Shown one piece after another: positions 50,692-61,716 of a stretch of DNA of 64,000 nucleotides. Source of the DNA: an uncultured Pelagibacteraceae bacterium. Its GTDB lineage: Bacteria; Pseudomonadota; Alphaproteobacteria; Pelagibacterales; Pelagibacteraceae. Both the position numbers and the translations under genes were made by a program. The stretch lies in the NCBI GenBank assembly GCA_902627045.1, contig CACOHP010000003.1, forward strand, positions 41,001-105,000. The letters are read 5' to 3'. A model generated the notes under the pieces. It was not told the DNA's origin. It searched no databases and saw nothing but the letters and a program-made list of their open reading frames with translations. The first letter of the stretch is position 1, and every line of letters starts with the position of its first letter.

Positions 50692-50798
50692 AATTTTTAT
50701 TCTATAAAAAAATAAAGTTATTTAATAACAAATAATTAATAAATTCAATATCATTTTATTGCCTTTTTTGTTAATTAGTTAAACATTATTAGATAACC

Positions 50799-51890
50799 AT
50801 GAAAAATTACCTTAATTTTGAAAAAGATATAAAAGAATTAGATGAAGAGTTAGAAAAACTCAAAGATCCCTATAACCAAGGTGGCATTTCTGAAGTAGAT
50901 ACTCAAAAAATTTCTAAAACTCAGGAGGAGATAAATGATAAATTGAAATCAATTTATTCAAACCTCGACCCTTGGCAAACTACAATGGTTGCAAGACATG
51001 AAGATCGACCTAAATCAAAATTTTTTATAGATAATTTATTTAATGAATTTATTTCATTGTCTGGCGATAGGTATTATGGTGAGGATAAGTCAGTAATCGC
51101 AGGTTTTGGAAAATTTAAAGATCAGTCTATCTTAGTAATTGGTCAAGAAAAAGGAGATGATTTAGATAGTAGAATTGAACGAAATTTCGGAATGATGAGA
51201 CCCGAAGGTTATAGAAAAACAATCCGTCTTATGGAGTTAGCTGATAGATTTGAAATACCAATAGTTTTATTTATAGACACACCCGGAGCCTATCCAGGTG
51301 TAGGTGCTGAAGAACGAGGTCAGGCGGAGGCAATTGCAAAGTCAATAGAATGTTGCATGAATTTAAAAGTTCCAACAATAGCAATTATCATTGGAGAGGG
51401 TGGTTCAGGTGGTGCTATTGCTTTAGCTTCTTCTAGCAAAGTCTTAATGTTGGAAAATGCAATTTATTCAGTTATTTCCCCTGAGGGATGTGCAACAATT
51501 TTATGGAGAGATCCAAAAAAGATGCTTGATGCTGCTAAAGCAATGAAACTTTCTGCAAAAGATTTACTAGAGTTAAATGTTATTGATGAAATTATTAAAG
51601 AACCTGTAGGTGGCGCACATAGAGATAAAGATTTAATTTTGAAAAATGTTCAAGACTCATTATTAACAAGTTTAGATTACTTTCAGTCTATGTCAGGGGA
51701 AGAAATTTTTAATGATCGAAAAAATAAATTTTTAAAAATAGGTAGAGGTAAAGGTTTTGTTTCTAATACGGTAGACCTAAGTTCTTTAAGAGCTCCACGA
51801 AATGAAATTTTCGAAATTTTAATGAAAAAAAGATTTCTAGTACCTTTTTTAGCTGCACTTATTCTGATTATGGTATTAATTTTTTTATAA
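50799..51890 (+). CDS. accA: Acetyl-CoA carboxylase carboxyltransferase subunit alpha, with C-terminal membrane segment
   Basis: 363 residues; the core matches AccA: LNFEKDIKELDEELEKL, ARHEDRPKSKFFIDNLFNEF, MMRPEGYRKTIRLMELA, IDTPGAYPGVGAEERGQAEAIA, GEGGSGGAIALA, MLENAIYSVISPEGCA. Family members end near residue 320; here ~40 more residues follow, ending MKKRFLVPFLAALILIMVLIFL, a clear hydrophobic helix at the extreme C-terminus. This would tail-anchor the carboxyltransferase to the membrane. The stop overlaps the convergent secA by 6 nt. Confidence 0.95.
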   Translation: MKNYLNFEKDIKELDEELEKLKDPYNQGGISEVDTQKISKTQEEINDKLKSIYSNLDPWQTTMVARHEDRPKSKFFIDNLFNEFISLSGDRYYGEDKSVIAGFGKFKDQSILVIGQEKGDDLDSRIERNFGMMRPEGYRKTIRLMELADRFEIPIVLFIDTPGAYPGVGAEERGQAEAIAKSIECCMNLKVPTIAIIIGEGGSGGAIALASSSKVLMLENAIYSVISPEGCATILWRDPKKMLDAAKAMKLSAKDLLELNVIDEIIKEPVGGAHRDKDLILKNVQDSLLTSLDYFQSMSGEEIFNDRKNKFLKIGRGKGFVSNTVDLSSLRAPRNEIFEILMKKRFLVPFLAALILIMVLIFL

Positions 51891-54431
51891 TTTTCCGCAA
51901 CACTTTTTATATTTTTTTCCAGAGCCACACGGACAAGGTTCATTTCTTTTTACCTTTTTATTAATTTGGCTAATTGATTTTTCCTCATTATCTTTCTCTT
52001 CTAATTCATTTTTTGATGTCTCAACAAATTTAAGATTCATAAGAACATTTACGTAGTCCTGCTTTAGTTTTTTTAACAAATTCTCAAATAAAGAAAAAGC
52101 CTCTTTTTTGTATTCAATAAGAGGGTCTCTTTGCCCATAAGATCTTAATCCAATCACTTGGCGCAATTGTTCTAAATATTGAATATGAGATTTCCAATTG
52201 ATATCAATAGATTGTAAAAAAATTCTTTTTTCAATTTGTTTTGCTTGATCTATTCCTAAAAGTTTAATTCTTTCTTCTCTTGTTTTGTAGAATCTATCAG
52301 AAACTAATTTCGTAAGATCATTATCTTTTTCTTTTAGTAAGTTTTCTAATTCCTTTTCATTAAAATTTTTACCCATAAGAGTTTTTATTTGATTTTCAAA
52401 ATGTGGACTTTTCGGATTTGCAATTTTTTGAATTTTCAAATCAATTAAATCTTTTTTTATTTCATCTAAAAAATTAATAGAATAATCAAAAATTTTTTCA
52501 CTATCCATTGCCTCTTTTCTTTGAGAAAAAATTACATGTCTTTGATCATTTAATACATTATCAAATTTGATAAGAGTTTTTCTAATATCAAAATTTCTTG
52601 CCTCTACTTTTTGCTGTGCTCTTTCTAAAGCTTTATTAATCCATGGGTGATCAATACTTTCTCCATCTTTTAAGCCTAACTTTTCAAGCATGGTGTTCAT
52701 TGACTCTGATCCAAAAATTCTCATTAAATCATCTTCTAAACTTACGTAAAAAATTGAACTTCCCTCATCACCCTGACGTCCTGATCTACCTCTTGCTTGA
52801 TTATCAACTCTACGAGACTCCATTCTCTCAGTACCTATAACAAATAAACCACCTAGTGATTTAATTTTTTTCTTTTCTATAATTAATTTATCATCGTCTT
52901 CGTTATTTTTTTTTCCTCCAAGTTGTATATCGACACCTCTTCCTGAAATACTTGTTGTTATAATTACAGATCCTTCTTTACCTGCATTGGAAATAATTTC
53001 AGCTTCATTCTCATGATTTTTTGCATTTAATACAACATGATTTATTCTCTCTTTGTGTAAAAATTTTGAGTAAATTTCAGATTTATTGATACTAGATGTA
53101 AAAACTAACAATGGCTGGCCAGCTTTATTAAGATCTATAATTTTTTTAACTATTGCATCATTCTTTTCCTTTTCAGTTCTAAAAATTTGATCATTGAAAT
53201 CTTTTCTTATCATTTTTTTATTTGTTGGAATTACAACGACTGGTAAATTATAAATTTCATAAAATTCCTCGGATTCTGTTACAGCTGTTCCTGTACATCC
53301 AGAAATCTTTTTATAAAGTTTGAAATAATTTTGATAAGTTATAGAGGCTAAAGTTTGATTTTCCGCTTGAATATCAATTTTTTCTTTAGCTTCCAAAGCT
53401 TGATGAAGACCATCACCAAATCGCCTTCCTTCTAGAATTCTTCCTGTGAGTTCATCTATAATTTTTAAAGAGCCATCTTTAACAATATAATCCTTTCCTT
53501 TAACAAATAAATGGTTAGCTCTTAAGGCTTGATTAACATGATGTACTAAATTTAGATTCTCTGGATCATAAAAATTATTGTTTTTTAAAATACCTGTTTC
53601 AGAAAAAATTTTTTCCACGTTATTTATTCCATCATTTGTTAATAAGATATTCTTATCTTTTTCATCAATTTCATAATCAGTTTTGTTTAATCTTTTTACC
53701 AACTTATCTACAGCGAGATATTTGTTGGTCTTATCCTCTGAAGCACCAGAAATAATCAAAGGAGTTCTCGCTTCATCAATTAAACAAGAGTCAATTTCAT
53801 CAACTATAGAAAAGAAATGTTCTCTTTGAACCATTTCATCCTTAGAATACTTCATGTTATCTCTTAAGTAATCAAAACCTAATTCACTATTAGTTGCATA
53901 AGTTATATCGCAATTGTAATTTTTTTTTCTTTCATCATCAGTTTGGTTATTATTAATATAACCCGAGGATACTCCTAAAAAATTATAAATTTTACCCATT
54001 TCAATACAGTCTCTTTTTGCCAAATAATCATTTACGGTAACAATATGAACACCTTTTCCAAAAAGAGCATTTAAATAGGCCGCTAAAGTTATCGTTAATG
54101 TCTTACCTTCTCCTGTTCGCATTTCAGCAATCTTCATTTCGTGCAATACTATTCCACCAACAATTTGAACATCAAAATGCCTCTCATTTCTAATTCTCCT
54201 AGATGCTTCTCTTACTAGAGCAAAAGCCTCGGGTAGCAATTCATCTATAACCTCACCATTTTTTAATTTCTCTCTAAATTCCTCAGTTTTTTCAGGGAAT
54301 TCGTTATCTTTAAGTTTTTTTGTATTTTCTTCTAGTGAATTTATTTTTTGAACGATTTTATTTAATCTATCAAGCTCTTTTTGATTACCTGACTTAATGA
54401 ATTTTGAAATAAGATTTAAAGGATTTAACAT
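51885..54431 (-). CDS. secA: Protein translocase ATPase SecA
   Basis: 848 residues. Walker A MRTGEGKTLT, DEAD-like SIVDEIDSCLIDEARTPLIISG, second NBD ITTSISGRGVDIQLGG and GRSGRQGDEGSS, C-terminal zinc and SecB/lipid-binding tail NEPCPCGSGKKYKKCCG. Drives preproteins through SecYEG. Confidence 0.97.
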   Translation of the reverse strand: MLNPLNLISKFIKSGNQKELDRLNKIVQKINSLEENTKKLKDNEFPEKTEEFREKLKNGEVIDELLPEAFALVREASRRIRNERHFDVQIVGGIVLHEMKIAEMRTGEGKTLTITLAAYLNALFGKGVHIVTVNDYLAKRDCIEMGKIYNFLGVSSGYINNNQTDDERKKNYNCDITYATNSELGFDYLRDNMKYSKDEMVQREHFFSIVDEIDSCLIDEARTPLIISGASEDKTNKYLAVDKLVKRLNKTDYEIDEKDKNILLTNDGINNVEKIFSETGILKNNNFYDPENLNLVHHVNQALRANHLFVKGKDYIVKDGSLKIIDELTGRILEGRRFGDGLHQALEAKEKIDIQAENQTLASITYQNYFKLYKKISGCTGTAVTESEEFYEIYNLPVVVIPTNKKMIRKDFNDQIFRTEKEKNDAIVKKIIDLNKAGQPLLVFTSSINKSEIYSKFLHKERINHVVLNAKNHENEAEIISNAGKEGSVIITTSISGRGVDIQLGGKKNNEDDDKLIIEKKKIKSLGGLFVIGTERMESRRVDNQARGRSGRQGDEGSSIFYVSLEDDLMRIFGSESMNTMLEKLGLKDGESIDHPWINKALERAQQKVEARNFDIRKTLIKFDNVLNDQRHVIFSQRKEAMDSEKIFDYSINFLDEIKKDLIDLKIQKIANPKSPHFENQIKTLMGKNFNEKELENLLKEKDNDLTKLVSDRFYKTREERIKLLGIDQAKQIEKRIFLQSIDINWKSHIQYLEQLRQVIGLRSYGQRDPLIEYKKEAFSLFENLLKKLKQDYVNVLMNLKFVETSKNELEEKDNEEKSISQINKKVKRNEPCPCGSGKKYKKCCGKL

Positions 54432-54496
54432 TAGTTTTTGATTTATTATTTACTTATATCCTTTAATATAATTAATAAATAAATATTTTAAACACT

Positions 54497-55798
54497 ATGG
54501 GCATAAATTTACCTAATTTTTTATTATCTAAATCGAAAAATACGAGAATGTTAGAATATCAAGATTTAGATCACATTGATGGTGTTTCAATTTCTTGTGT
54601 ATGCGCTAATCTTTATAATGATACTAGGGATGATTTAGTAATGTTTTATTTTAGAGATGGGGCAAATTATGCATCAGTCTATACGCAATCTAAAATTGTC
54701 TCTGAGAATATCAAGTGGAACTTAAATCAAAATTCAAAAAAAAAGTACTCACTGTTAGTTAATGCTAGAAATGCAAATTGTTTTACAGGCCGACAAGGAT
54801 ACAAAAGTCTCGAAAAAATAGCAGACCAAATCTCACAAGAGCTAACCTCGAAACAGAGAGAAGACGAAGATAATCCGACAAAAATTAGACAAAAGGATAT
54901 AATGTTCGGTTGTACAGGTACCATTGGTGAAATTTTCCCAGAGGAAAAGATTAAAAATAAGATTTCGGCCTTAGTAAAAAACGTAAAATATACACAGAAT
55001 AAGTATCTATGGATGAAAGCAGCTTTGGGTATTATGACTACAGACACTCAACCAAAAATGTCAATGGAAAATTGTAAGATCGCTGGTACTTCTGTTAAGA
55101 TTTTTGGTATCGCTAAGGGTTCGGGAATGATCCAGCCTAATATGGCTACTACACTAGCTTATATCTTCACGGACGCAGATATATCAAACGAAATTTTAAA
55201 AAAACTTCTTAAAAAGAATATTTCAAAAACTTTTAATGCAATAAGTTGCGATAGTGACACAAGTACTAATGATATGGTCTGTATTTTTTCGACTAGTAAA
55301 GTAAAGCATCCTAGAATTAAAAATTACAACGATAAAAGAATAAGAGATTTTGAGGAAGCATTAAATAAAGTACTATTGAATTTAGCCAAGAGAGTAGTTT
55401 CAGATGGAGAGGGCGCATCAAAATTTATAACGATAAATGTAGATAATTGTAAAAATGAAGATGATGCAAAAAAAATTGGTTTTTCGGTTGCAAATTCACC
55501 TTTAGTAAAAACTGCTATAGCGGGTGAAGATCCTAATTGGGGTAGAATAGTAATGGCAATTGGAAAATCTAATGTTTTAATAAATTTAGAAAAGTTATCT
55601 ATAAAATTTGGAGAATTATCAATTATTAATAATGGAAAGTTAAGTTTAAATTATAATGAGGCTGAAGTTGCAAATTATATGAAAAATAACAATATTGATA
55701 TTAATATAAGTATTTTTAAAGGCTCAAAAAAATTTACTACATACACTATGGATCTCACAAAAAAATATATTGAAATTAACTCAGATTATAGAAGTTAA
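54497..55798 (+). CDS. argJ: Glutamate N-acetyltransferase / amino-acid N-acetyltransferase ArgJ
   Basis: 433 residues. Recycles the acetyl group from acetylornithine to glutamate. IMFGCTGTIGEIFP, GIAKGSGMIQPNMATTLAYIFTDA where the self-cleaving Thr follows the Ala, SCDSDTSTND, GEDPNWGRIVMAIGKS and the C-terminal EINSDYRS typical of alphaproteobacterial ArgJ. N-terminus is normal for the family. Confidence 0.95.
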   Translation: MGINLPNFLLSKSKNTRMLEYQDLDHIDGVSISCVCANLYNDTRDDLVMFYFRDGANYASVYTQSKIVSENIKWNLNQNSKKKYSLLVNARNANCFTGRQGYKSLEKIADQISQELTSKQREDEDNPTKIRQKDIMFGCTGTIGEIFPEEKIKNKISALVKNVKYTQNKYLWMKAALGIMTTDTQPKMSMENCKIAGTSVKIFGIAKGSGMIQPNMATTLAYIFTDADISNEILKKLLKKNISKTFNAISCDSDTSTNDMVCIFSTSKVKHPRIKNYNDKRIRDFEEALNKVLLNLAKRVVSDGEGASKFITINVDNCKNEDDAKKIGFSVANSPLVKTAIAGEDPNWGRIVMAIGKSNVLINLEKLSIKFGELSIINNGKLSLNYNEAEVANYMKNNNIDINISIFKGSKKFTTYTMDLTKKYIEINSDYRS

Positions 55799-55837
55799 TT
55801 CTATTGAAATATTAAATTGAATAATTAAATAATTCAT

Positions 55838-56266
55838 ATGATCAAGTACAAATTGAAATGTAAAAAATGCTCATTATTATTTGATAGCTGGTTTGCATCT
55901 TCACAAGAATATGAAAAATTGAAAAAAAAAAATTATTTAAATTGTCATAAATGTGGCTCAATTAAAGTTGAAAAAACTCTTATGGCACCAAAATTATTAA
56001 ATAAATCCTGGGAAAAAAATATACCCACTAAAGATCTCAAATACAAAAAAATTAATGAAAAAATTAAAGAATATCAAAAATTTATTAAGAAAAATTTTGA
56101 ATACGTTGGTGAAAATTTTGCTTATGAGGCACGCTCTGTTCATTACAAAGATAAAAAAAGAGATAAAGGAATTTATGGAGTTGCATCAAGAGAAGAAATT
56201 AAAGATTTGAGAGATGAGGGAATTGATACAGAAATTATTCCTTGGGTAGAAGATAAAAATAATTAA
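55838..56266 (+). CDS. DUF1178 family protein
   Basis: 142 residues: MIKYKLKCKKCSLLFDSWFASSQEYEKL, LNCHKCGSIKVEKTLMAPKL with two CxxC knuckles that should bind zinc, and a C-terminal part with ARSVHY and GVASREEIKDLRDEGIDTEIIPW. Matches DUF1178, common in alpha- and betaproteobacteria. Function unknown. Confidence 0.88.
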   Translation: MIKYKLKCKKCSLLFDSWFASSQEYEKLKKKNYLNCHKCGSIKVEKTLMAPKLLNKSWEKNIPTKDLKYKKINEKIKEYQKFIKKNFEYVGENFAYEARSVHYKDKKRDKGIYGVASREEIKDLRDEGIDTEIIPWVEDKNN

Positions 56267-56273
56267 TTTTTAG

Positions 56274-57002
56274 TTACATTTTAATAAACTTCGCAATATA
56301 ATTAATTGATTTGTCTGAACTTAACTCCCAATTATTTTTAATTAAATTAAGTTTTACTCCCTTTAAATCTTTTAATGCAAGATCATATTTTTTTGTGATA
56401 TTAATTAAATCTTCTGGCTTAACAAATTTTTCCCACTCATGAGTGCCGATCGGAAGCCACTTAAGAACATATTCAGCACCAATTATTGCAAAAATATAAG
56501 ACTTCAAAGTTTTATTTAAGGTTGCAACGAACATGATACCATTTTCTTTCATTAGCATCGAGCATGATTTAAGAAAAAAATCTATATTTTCGACATGTTC
56601 AATAATTTCCATATTTAATATTACATCAAACTTTAAATCTGTTTTAAATTTTTCAGGAGATGAACAAAAATATTTAATATTTAAACCACTCTTTCTTGCA
56701 TGAATTTTTGCAACTTCTATATTTTTTTCAGAAGCATCCATTCCAAATACTTCGGCACCAAGTCTTGACATGGGTTCAGATAACAATCCTCCACCACAAC
56801 CTATGTCTAAGATTTTAATTCCTGAGAGTATTTTATCTTTTTCTCGAAGATTAAAAGTTTTGATTATATTTTCTTTTATATAAGAAATCCTTATTGGATT
56901 GAAATTATGCAATGGTTTAAATTTTCCTTTGGGATCCCACCATTCTTCTGCAATTTTAGAAAATTTTTCTATTTCTTTTTTATTAATTGTGTTAGTTTTC
57001 AT
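56274..57002 (-). CDS. ubiG: Ubiquinone biosynthesis O-methyltransferase UbiG
   Basis: SAM-dependent methyltransferase carrying out both O-methylations in ubiquinone synthesis. EEWWDPKGKFKPLHNFNPIRISYI is diagnostic of UbiG, with SAM motif ILDIGCGGGLLSEPMSRLG and later LKWLPIGTHEWEKFV. 242 aa. Confidence 0.95.
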   Translation of the reverse strand: MKTNTINKKEIEKFSKIAEEWWDPKGKFKPLHNFNPIRISYIKENIIKTFNLREKDKILSGIKILDIGCGGGLLSEPMSRLGAEVFGMDASEKNIEVAKIHARKSGLNIKYFCSSPEKFKTDLKFDVILNMEIIEHVENIDFFLKSCSMLMKENGIMFVATLNKTLKSYIFAIIGAEYVLKWLPIGTHEWEKFVKPEDLINITKKYDLALKDLKGVKLNLIKNNWELSSDKSINYIAKFIKM

Positions 57003-57064
57003 ACTAAGTAAACTTTATATTCAAGATGATTTTAATCAATATTTTAATTTAAAAATATTAATTC

Positions 57065-58285
57065 ATGAAAATTGTAGTTTTAAAATTTGGAGGAACGTCT
57101 GTAGGCAGCATTAAAAGAATTAAAAATGTGGCAAACATCATCCATTCATATCATAAAAAAGGATATAGACTTATTGTAGTTTCTTCAGCAATGAGTGGCG
57201 TCACAAATGATTTGATAAGAAAATCAAAAGAGATAAGTGAAAATTTTATATCCACCGAGTATGATGTTCTCGTTTCATCTGGTGAACAGGCAGCATGTTC
57301 TTTAATTGCAGCAAGATTGTCACATATTGGTTTAAAATCCCGGTCCTGGTTATCCTGGCAAGTTCCAATTATAACCAATGATAATTATAAAAATGCAAAA
57401 ATTTTATTTATCTCAAAGAAAAAGATTTTAGATTATTTAAAAAAAGGTGGAATACCCATTGTCACTGGTTTTCAAGGAATTGATATTAATAATAGAATAA
57501 CAACAATTGGCAGAGGCGGGTCTGACGCAAGTGCAATCATGTTGGCTAAATTTTTTGATGCAGAAAGATGTATAATTTATACTGATGTTGAAGGTATCTA
57601 TACGACAGATCCAAATAAATTAAAAAAAGCAAGAAAAATAAAAGTAATTTCTTATGAGGAAATGTTGGAGATGTCTTCTTTAGGTGCAAAAGTTATGCAG
57701 CCAGTTTCTATCCAGGATGCGCGTTTAAATAGGATTAATATTGAGGTAAAATCCTCATTTACAAAAAAGACTGGAACATTAATCACAAAAAGAAAAAATA
57801 TTATAAATAATAAAATTATTGCCGGAATTTCATCAACTCAAAATGATGCTAAAATCACTTTGGTAGGTGTTAAAGATAAACCTGGAGTTGCTGCAATGAT
57901 TTTTAAACCTTTGTCAAAAAATTTAATTAATGTAGATATGGTTGTACAAAATATTTCTGCCAACGGAAAAGAAACAGATTTAACATTCACTATCAAAACA
58001 GATGATCTAAAAAAAACAAAAAAAATAATTGAAGCTAACAAGAATATTAAATTTAGAAAATTATTGTTAAAAAAAGATGTCTCAAAAGTTTCAATCATAG
58101 GAGTAGGAATGGTGACAACACCCGGAGTAACATTTAGAATGTTTCAGTCTCTTGCAAAAAAGAATATTAATATACAGGTCATTTCAACTTCTGAAATTAA
58201 AATATCGGTTTTAATTGATAAAAAAAATACTAAAAAGGCATTAATTGCTTTACATAAAGAATTTAAACTAGATTACTATCGATGA
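57065..58285 (+). CDS. lysC: Aspartate kinase
   Basis: First step to lysine/DAP, threonine and methionine. [56 protein letters not shown] and two C-terminal ACT domains ([28 protein letters not shown]), so feedback-regulated monofunctional type. 406 aa; overlaps ispG by 4 nt. Confidence 0.96.
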   Translation: MKIVVLKFGGTSVGSIKRIKNVANIIHSYHKKGYRLIVVSSAMSGVTNDLIRKSKEISENFISTEYDVLVSSGEQAACSLIAARLSHIGLKSRSWLSWQVPIITNDNYKNAKILFISKKKILDYLKKGGIPIVTGFQGIDINNRITTIGRGGSDASAIMLAKFFDAERCIIYTDVEGIYTTDPNKLKKARKIKVISYEEMLEMSSLGAKVMQPVSIQDARLNRINIEVKSSFTKKTGTLITKRKNIINNKIIAGISSTQNDAKITLVGVKDKPGVAAMIFKPLSKNLINVDMVVQNISANGKETDLTFTIKTDDLKKTKKIIEANKNIKFRKLLLKKDVSKVSIIGVGMVTTPGVTFRMFQSLAKKNINIQVISTSEIKISVLIDKKNTKKALIALHKEFKLDYYR

Positions 58286-59379
58286 GCATAAGACCATTTA
58301 GAGATATTAAGAGAAGAAAGACAAAGGAAATTAACGTCGGAAAAATTAAAGTGGGTGGTGATAACCCTATATCAGTTCAGTCTATGACAAATACTTTAAC
58401 CACAGACATAAAAGCTACTATTAATCAGATTAATGATATTCATAATGAGGGTGCTGAAATAGTCAGGGTTTCTTGCCCAGATGAGTCATCAACCAAAGCA
58501 CTTAAAGAGATAGTAAAACACGTCGATGTCCCTTTAGTTGCAGATATTCATTTTCATTTTAAAAGAGCGATAGAGGCAGCAGAGAATGGAGCCAGTTGCT
58601 TAAGAATAAATCCTGGAAATATAGGAAACATAAATAAGATTAAAGAGGTTGTGAGAGCGGCTTTAGATAATAATTGTTCTATTAGGGTGGGTGTGAATGC
58701 AGGTTCATTAGAAAAAGATATTTTGGAAAAATTCAAAGAACCTTGCCCGGAAGCGTTAGTCGAAAGTGCTCTAAGAAATATAAAAATTTTAGAAGATGAA
58801 AATTTTAATAATTTAAAAATAAGCGTAAAATCCTCAGATATTTTTTTATCAATCGAGGCTTATCGTCAACTTTCAAAAAAAATTGAATATCCTTTACATC
58901 TTGGAATAACTGAAGCAGGAAGTTTTGTATCAGGAAGTGTAAAATCATCTATTGGATTAGGTATATTACTTTTAGAGGGTATTGGTGACACAATTAGAAT
59001 ATCTTTATCCGATGACCCTGTAAAAGAAGTAAAAATAGGAAATGAAATACTTAAATCATTAAATTTAAGAGAGAGGGGAGTCAGAATTATTTCATGTCCA
59101 TCATGTGCTAGACAAGGTTTCCAAGTAATTGAAACTGTAAAAATTTTAGAAAAAAGACTTGCACATATTAAAAAACCCATAACACTTTCTATAATTGGTT
59201 GTGTAGTCAACGGTCCAGGGGAAGCAGCAATGACAGATGTTGGGATTACTGGAGGCAGAAAAGGAAGCAATATGCTTTATTTATCAGGAATACAATCAGA
59301 AAAAGTTTTAACAAATAATATGATTGAAAAAGTTGTGTCTGAAGTTGAAAAAAAAGCTTCTGAGTTTGAAAATAGTTGA
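58282..59379 (+). CDS. ispG: 4-hydroxy-3-methylbut-2-enyl-diphosphate synthase
   Basis: [4Fe-4S] enzyme of the MEP isoprenoid pathway. [31 protein letters not shown], and the cluster Cys in [10 protein letters not shown] and [10 protein letters not shown]. 365 aa. One base separates its stop from the prfA start. Confidence 0.96.
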   Translation: MSIRPFRDIKRRKTKEINVGKIKVGGDNPISVQSMTNTLTTDIKATINQINDIHNEGAEIVRVSCPDESSTKALKEIVKHVDVPLVADIHFHFKRAIEAAENGASCLRINPGNIGNINKIKEVVRAALDNNCSIRVGVNAGSLEKDILEKFKEPCPEALVESALRNIKILEDENFNNLKISVKSSDIFLSIEAYRQLSKKIEYPLHLGITEAGSFVSGSVKSSIGLGILLLEGIGDTIRISLSDDPVKEVKIGNEILKSLNLRERGVRIISCPSCARQGFQVIETVKILEKRLAHIKKPITLSIIGCVVNGPGEAAMTDVGITGGRKGSNMLYLSGIQSEKVLTNNMIEKVVSEVEKKASEFENS

Positions 59380-59380
59380 G

Positions 59381-60451
59381 ATGATACCAATCAAAACCAT
59401 CAACGAACTGATAAATAAACACTCAAATTTAGAGAGAGAATTATCTTCAGGGAATATAAATAAAAAATTTTTTGCAGAAAAATCAAAGGAATATTCAGAT
59501 TTAAACGAAATAATTAATGATGCAAAAAAATATTTATCTTTTGAAAAGGATAAGAGCGAATTAGAAAAAATTTTAAATGATCAAAATTCTGATACTGAGT
59601 TATTAAAATTGGCTGAAACTGAACTCAAAGAATTAGAGACACAATTTAAAAAAAATGAAAAAAAATTGAAATTATTTTTATTACCCAAGGATGAGGCTGA
59701 CAAAAAAAATGCAATCATTGAAATTAGGGCTGGTACTGGAGGTCTTGAAGCTAGTTTATTTGCATCTGATCTATTTAAAATGTATGAAAGAGTTAGTAAC
59801 AAAAAAAAATGGTTTTTAGAAATAATATCAATTTCAAAAAGTGAGGCAGGTGGGTTAAAAGAGGTTATAGCATCAATCAAAGGCGTTAATATTTATTCAA
59901 CTCTTAAATATGAAAGTGGTGTTCATCGAGTCCAAAGAGTTCCAGATACTGAAACCCAGGGTAGAGTTCATACTTCTGCAGCCACTGTAGCTGTATTACC
60001 TGAAGCTGAAGAAGTTGATTTAAAAATTAATGAGTCAGATTTGCGTATAGATGTTTTTAGAGCCGGCGGACCTGGTGGACAATCTGTAAATACAACAGAT
60101 AGTGCTGTAAGAATTACACATATTCCTAGTGGAATCTCTGTTTCTCAACAAGATGAAAAATCACAACACAAAAATAAAGCTAAGGGTTTGAAAATTTTAA
60201 GAGCGAGGTTGTACGAGTTAGAGAGATCTAGAATTGATCATGAAAGATCAAAAGAAAGAAAAAATAAAATTGGAACGGGTGATAGATCTGAGAGAATAAG
60301 AACTTATAATTTTCCTCAGGGAAGAGTTACCGACCATAGAATCAATTTAACTTTACACAAACTTGAAGAATTTCTTGAGGGAGAAGTATTTGATGAAATG
60401 ATTGAGTCTTTATCACTAAAAGCACAGGAAGAAAGTTTAAGCAACTTATAA
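59381..60451 (+). CDS. prfA: Peptide chain release factor 1
   Basis: Reads UAA/UAG and triggers peptide release. The track start (59324) lies in ispG; ATG 59381 ([16 protein letters not shown]) is correct, giving 356 aa. RF1 anticodon motif [18 protein letters not shown] (PxT type), and [18 protein letters not shown] with the catalytic GGQ methylated by PrmC, which is encoded next. Confidence 0.96.
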   Translation: MIPIKTINELINKHSNLERELSSGNINKKFFAEKSKEYSDLNEIINDAKKYLSFEKDKSELEKILNDQNSDTELLKLAETELKELETQFKKNEKKLKLFLLPKDEADKKNAIIEIRAGTGGLEASLFASDLFKMYERVSNKKKWFLEIISISKSEAGGLKEVIASIKGVNIYSTLKYESGVHRVQRVPDTETQGRVHTSAATVAVLPEAEEVDLKINESDLRIDVFRAGGPGGQSVNTTDSAVRITHIPSGISVSQQDEKSQHKNKAKGLKILRARLYELERSRIDHERSKERKNKIGTGDRSERIRTYNFPQGRVTDHRINLTLHKLEEFLEGEVFDEMIESLSLKAQEESLSNL

Positions 60452-60460
60452 AAGAATTAT

Positions 60461-61303
60461 ATGAATATTTATCAGGCTATAAAAAAAGGAAACAATATAC
60501 TAAAAAAAAAAAGGATTAAATCTTATAATCTTGACAGTGAGATTTTAATGTCAGAAGTTTTTGATAAAAGTCGAGCAGATATTGTCCTAAACTCTAATAT
60601 AAAGTTATCTGATAAAGAGATTATTCAATATAATAAACTAATTGAACAGCGTTCAAAAAAAAAGCCAATAGCATATATAACTGGTAAGAAAGAGTTTTGG
60701 AAATATGAATTTTTCGTAAACAAAGACGTCCTTGTTCCAAGACCGGATACGGAGATTATTGTTGAACAAACGTTAAAATTAACAAAAAATAAATCAAGAT
60801 TAAAAATATTGGATATTGGCACTGGTTCAGGATGTATTTTGTTGTCTATTTTGAAAGAAAAAAAAAATTTTTATGGTACAGGGATTGATATTTGCAGGAA
60901 AACTCTTGAAATTTGCAAGGTTAACATAAAAAAACTTGATCTGATTAACAGAGTAAAGTTATTTAAATCAGATGTTGACAATTTTAATTATGGCAAATAT
61001 GATTTAGTTATATCTAACCCCCCGTACATCAAGAAATTTGACTTGAAGTATTTGGAAAAAGATGTGTATGATTATGAGCCAAAAATTGCTTTGGACGGCG
61101 GTATAGATGGATTACTTGAAATTAAAAAAATTATTTGTAATTCCTATAAGTTTATAAAAAAGAATGGCGTTTTAATTCTTGAGATAGCTTTTGATCAAAC
61201 AGAAAATGTTAAGAGAATTTTAAGAAAAAATGGATATTATATTAGAAATGTTGTTAAAGATTTAGCCGATAATAATAGATGTATAATAAGCATTAAAAAA
61301 TAA
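60461..61303 (+). CDS. prmC: Peptide chain release factor N5-glutamine methyltransferase
   Basis: Methylates the GGQ glutamine of release factors. N-terminal helical domain, then KKEFWKYEFFVNKDVLVPRPDTEIIVE, SAM motif LDIGTGSGCILLSIL and the catalytic DLVISNPPYIKKFD (NPPY). 280 aa; coupled to prfA with a 9-nt gap. Confidence 0.95.
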   Translation: MNIYQAIKKGNNILKKKRIKSYNLDSEILMSEVFDKSRADIVLNSNIKLSDKEIIQYNKLIEQRSKKKPIAYITGKKEFWKYEFFVNKDVLVPRPDTEIIVEQTLKLTKNKSRLKILDIGTGSGCILLSILKEKKNFYGTGIDICRKTLEICKVNIKKLDLINRVKLFKSDVDNFNYGKYDLVISNPPYIKKFDLKYLEKDVYDYEPKIALDGGIDGLLEIKKIICNSYKFIKKNGVLILEIAFDQTENVKRILRKNGYYIRNVVKDLADNNRCIISIKK

Positions 61304-61307
61304 AATT

Positions 61308-61715
61308 ATGGTAACATTCAGAAATAATACGAGAAGAAATAACTTTAGAAGAAATGAAAGAACCTTTAAAGTTAATGGAGACAGAAATAAATATAATAAT
61401 ACTTTTTCAAATAATGATGCTTTCCAACGTAAAATATCTGGAAGAAATAACCATAATGCCTCAAAATTAATTGAAAAATATAATAATTTAGCTAGGGAAG
61501 CATTATCGACTGGTGACAAAATTTTGTCTGAAAATTATTTTCAACATGCTGATCATTTTACTAGAGTATTAAGTGAGAGAGAAATTCATAAAAAATCATT
61601 CGATAATAAGATTTCAAAGGATGAAGAAAAAAATCTTATAAAAAAGGTTGATAAGCAAATCGATAATTTTTCTCAAAATGAAGTTTCAGAAAAAAATAAA
61701 GTTGAGCAAAACTAG
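61308..61715 (+). CDS. DUF4167 domain protein
   Basis: 135 residues. An Arg/Asn-rich N-terminus (RNNTRRNNFRRNERTFKVNG) precedes the helical DUF4167 core ASKLIEKYNNLAREALSTGD, KILSENYFQHADHFTRVLSER, followed by a charged tail. Alphaproteobacteria keep it after prmC. The RG/RN-rich part suggests RNA binding; no proven function. Confidence 0.88.
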   Translation: MVTFRNNTRRNNFRRNERTFKVNGDRNKYNNTFSNNDAFQRKISGRNNHNASKLIEKYNNLAREALSTGDKILSENYFQHADHFTRVLSEREIHKKSFDNKISKDEEKNLIKKVDKQIDNFSQNEVSEKNKVEQN

Positions 61716-61716
61716 A

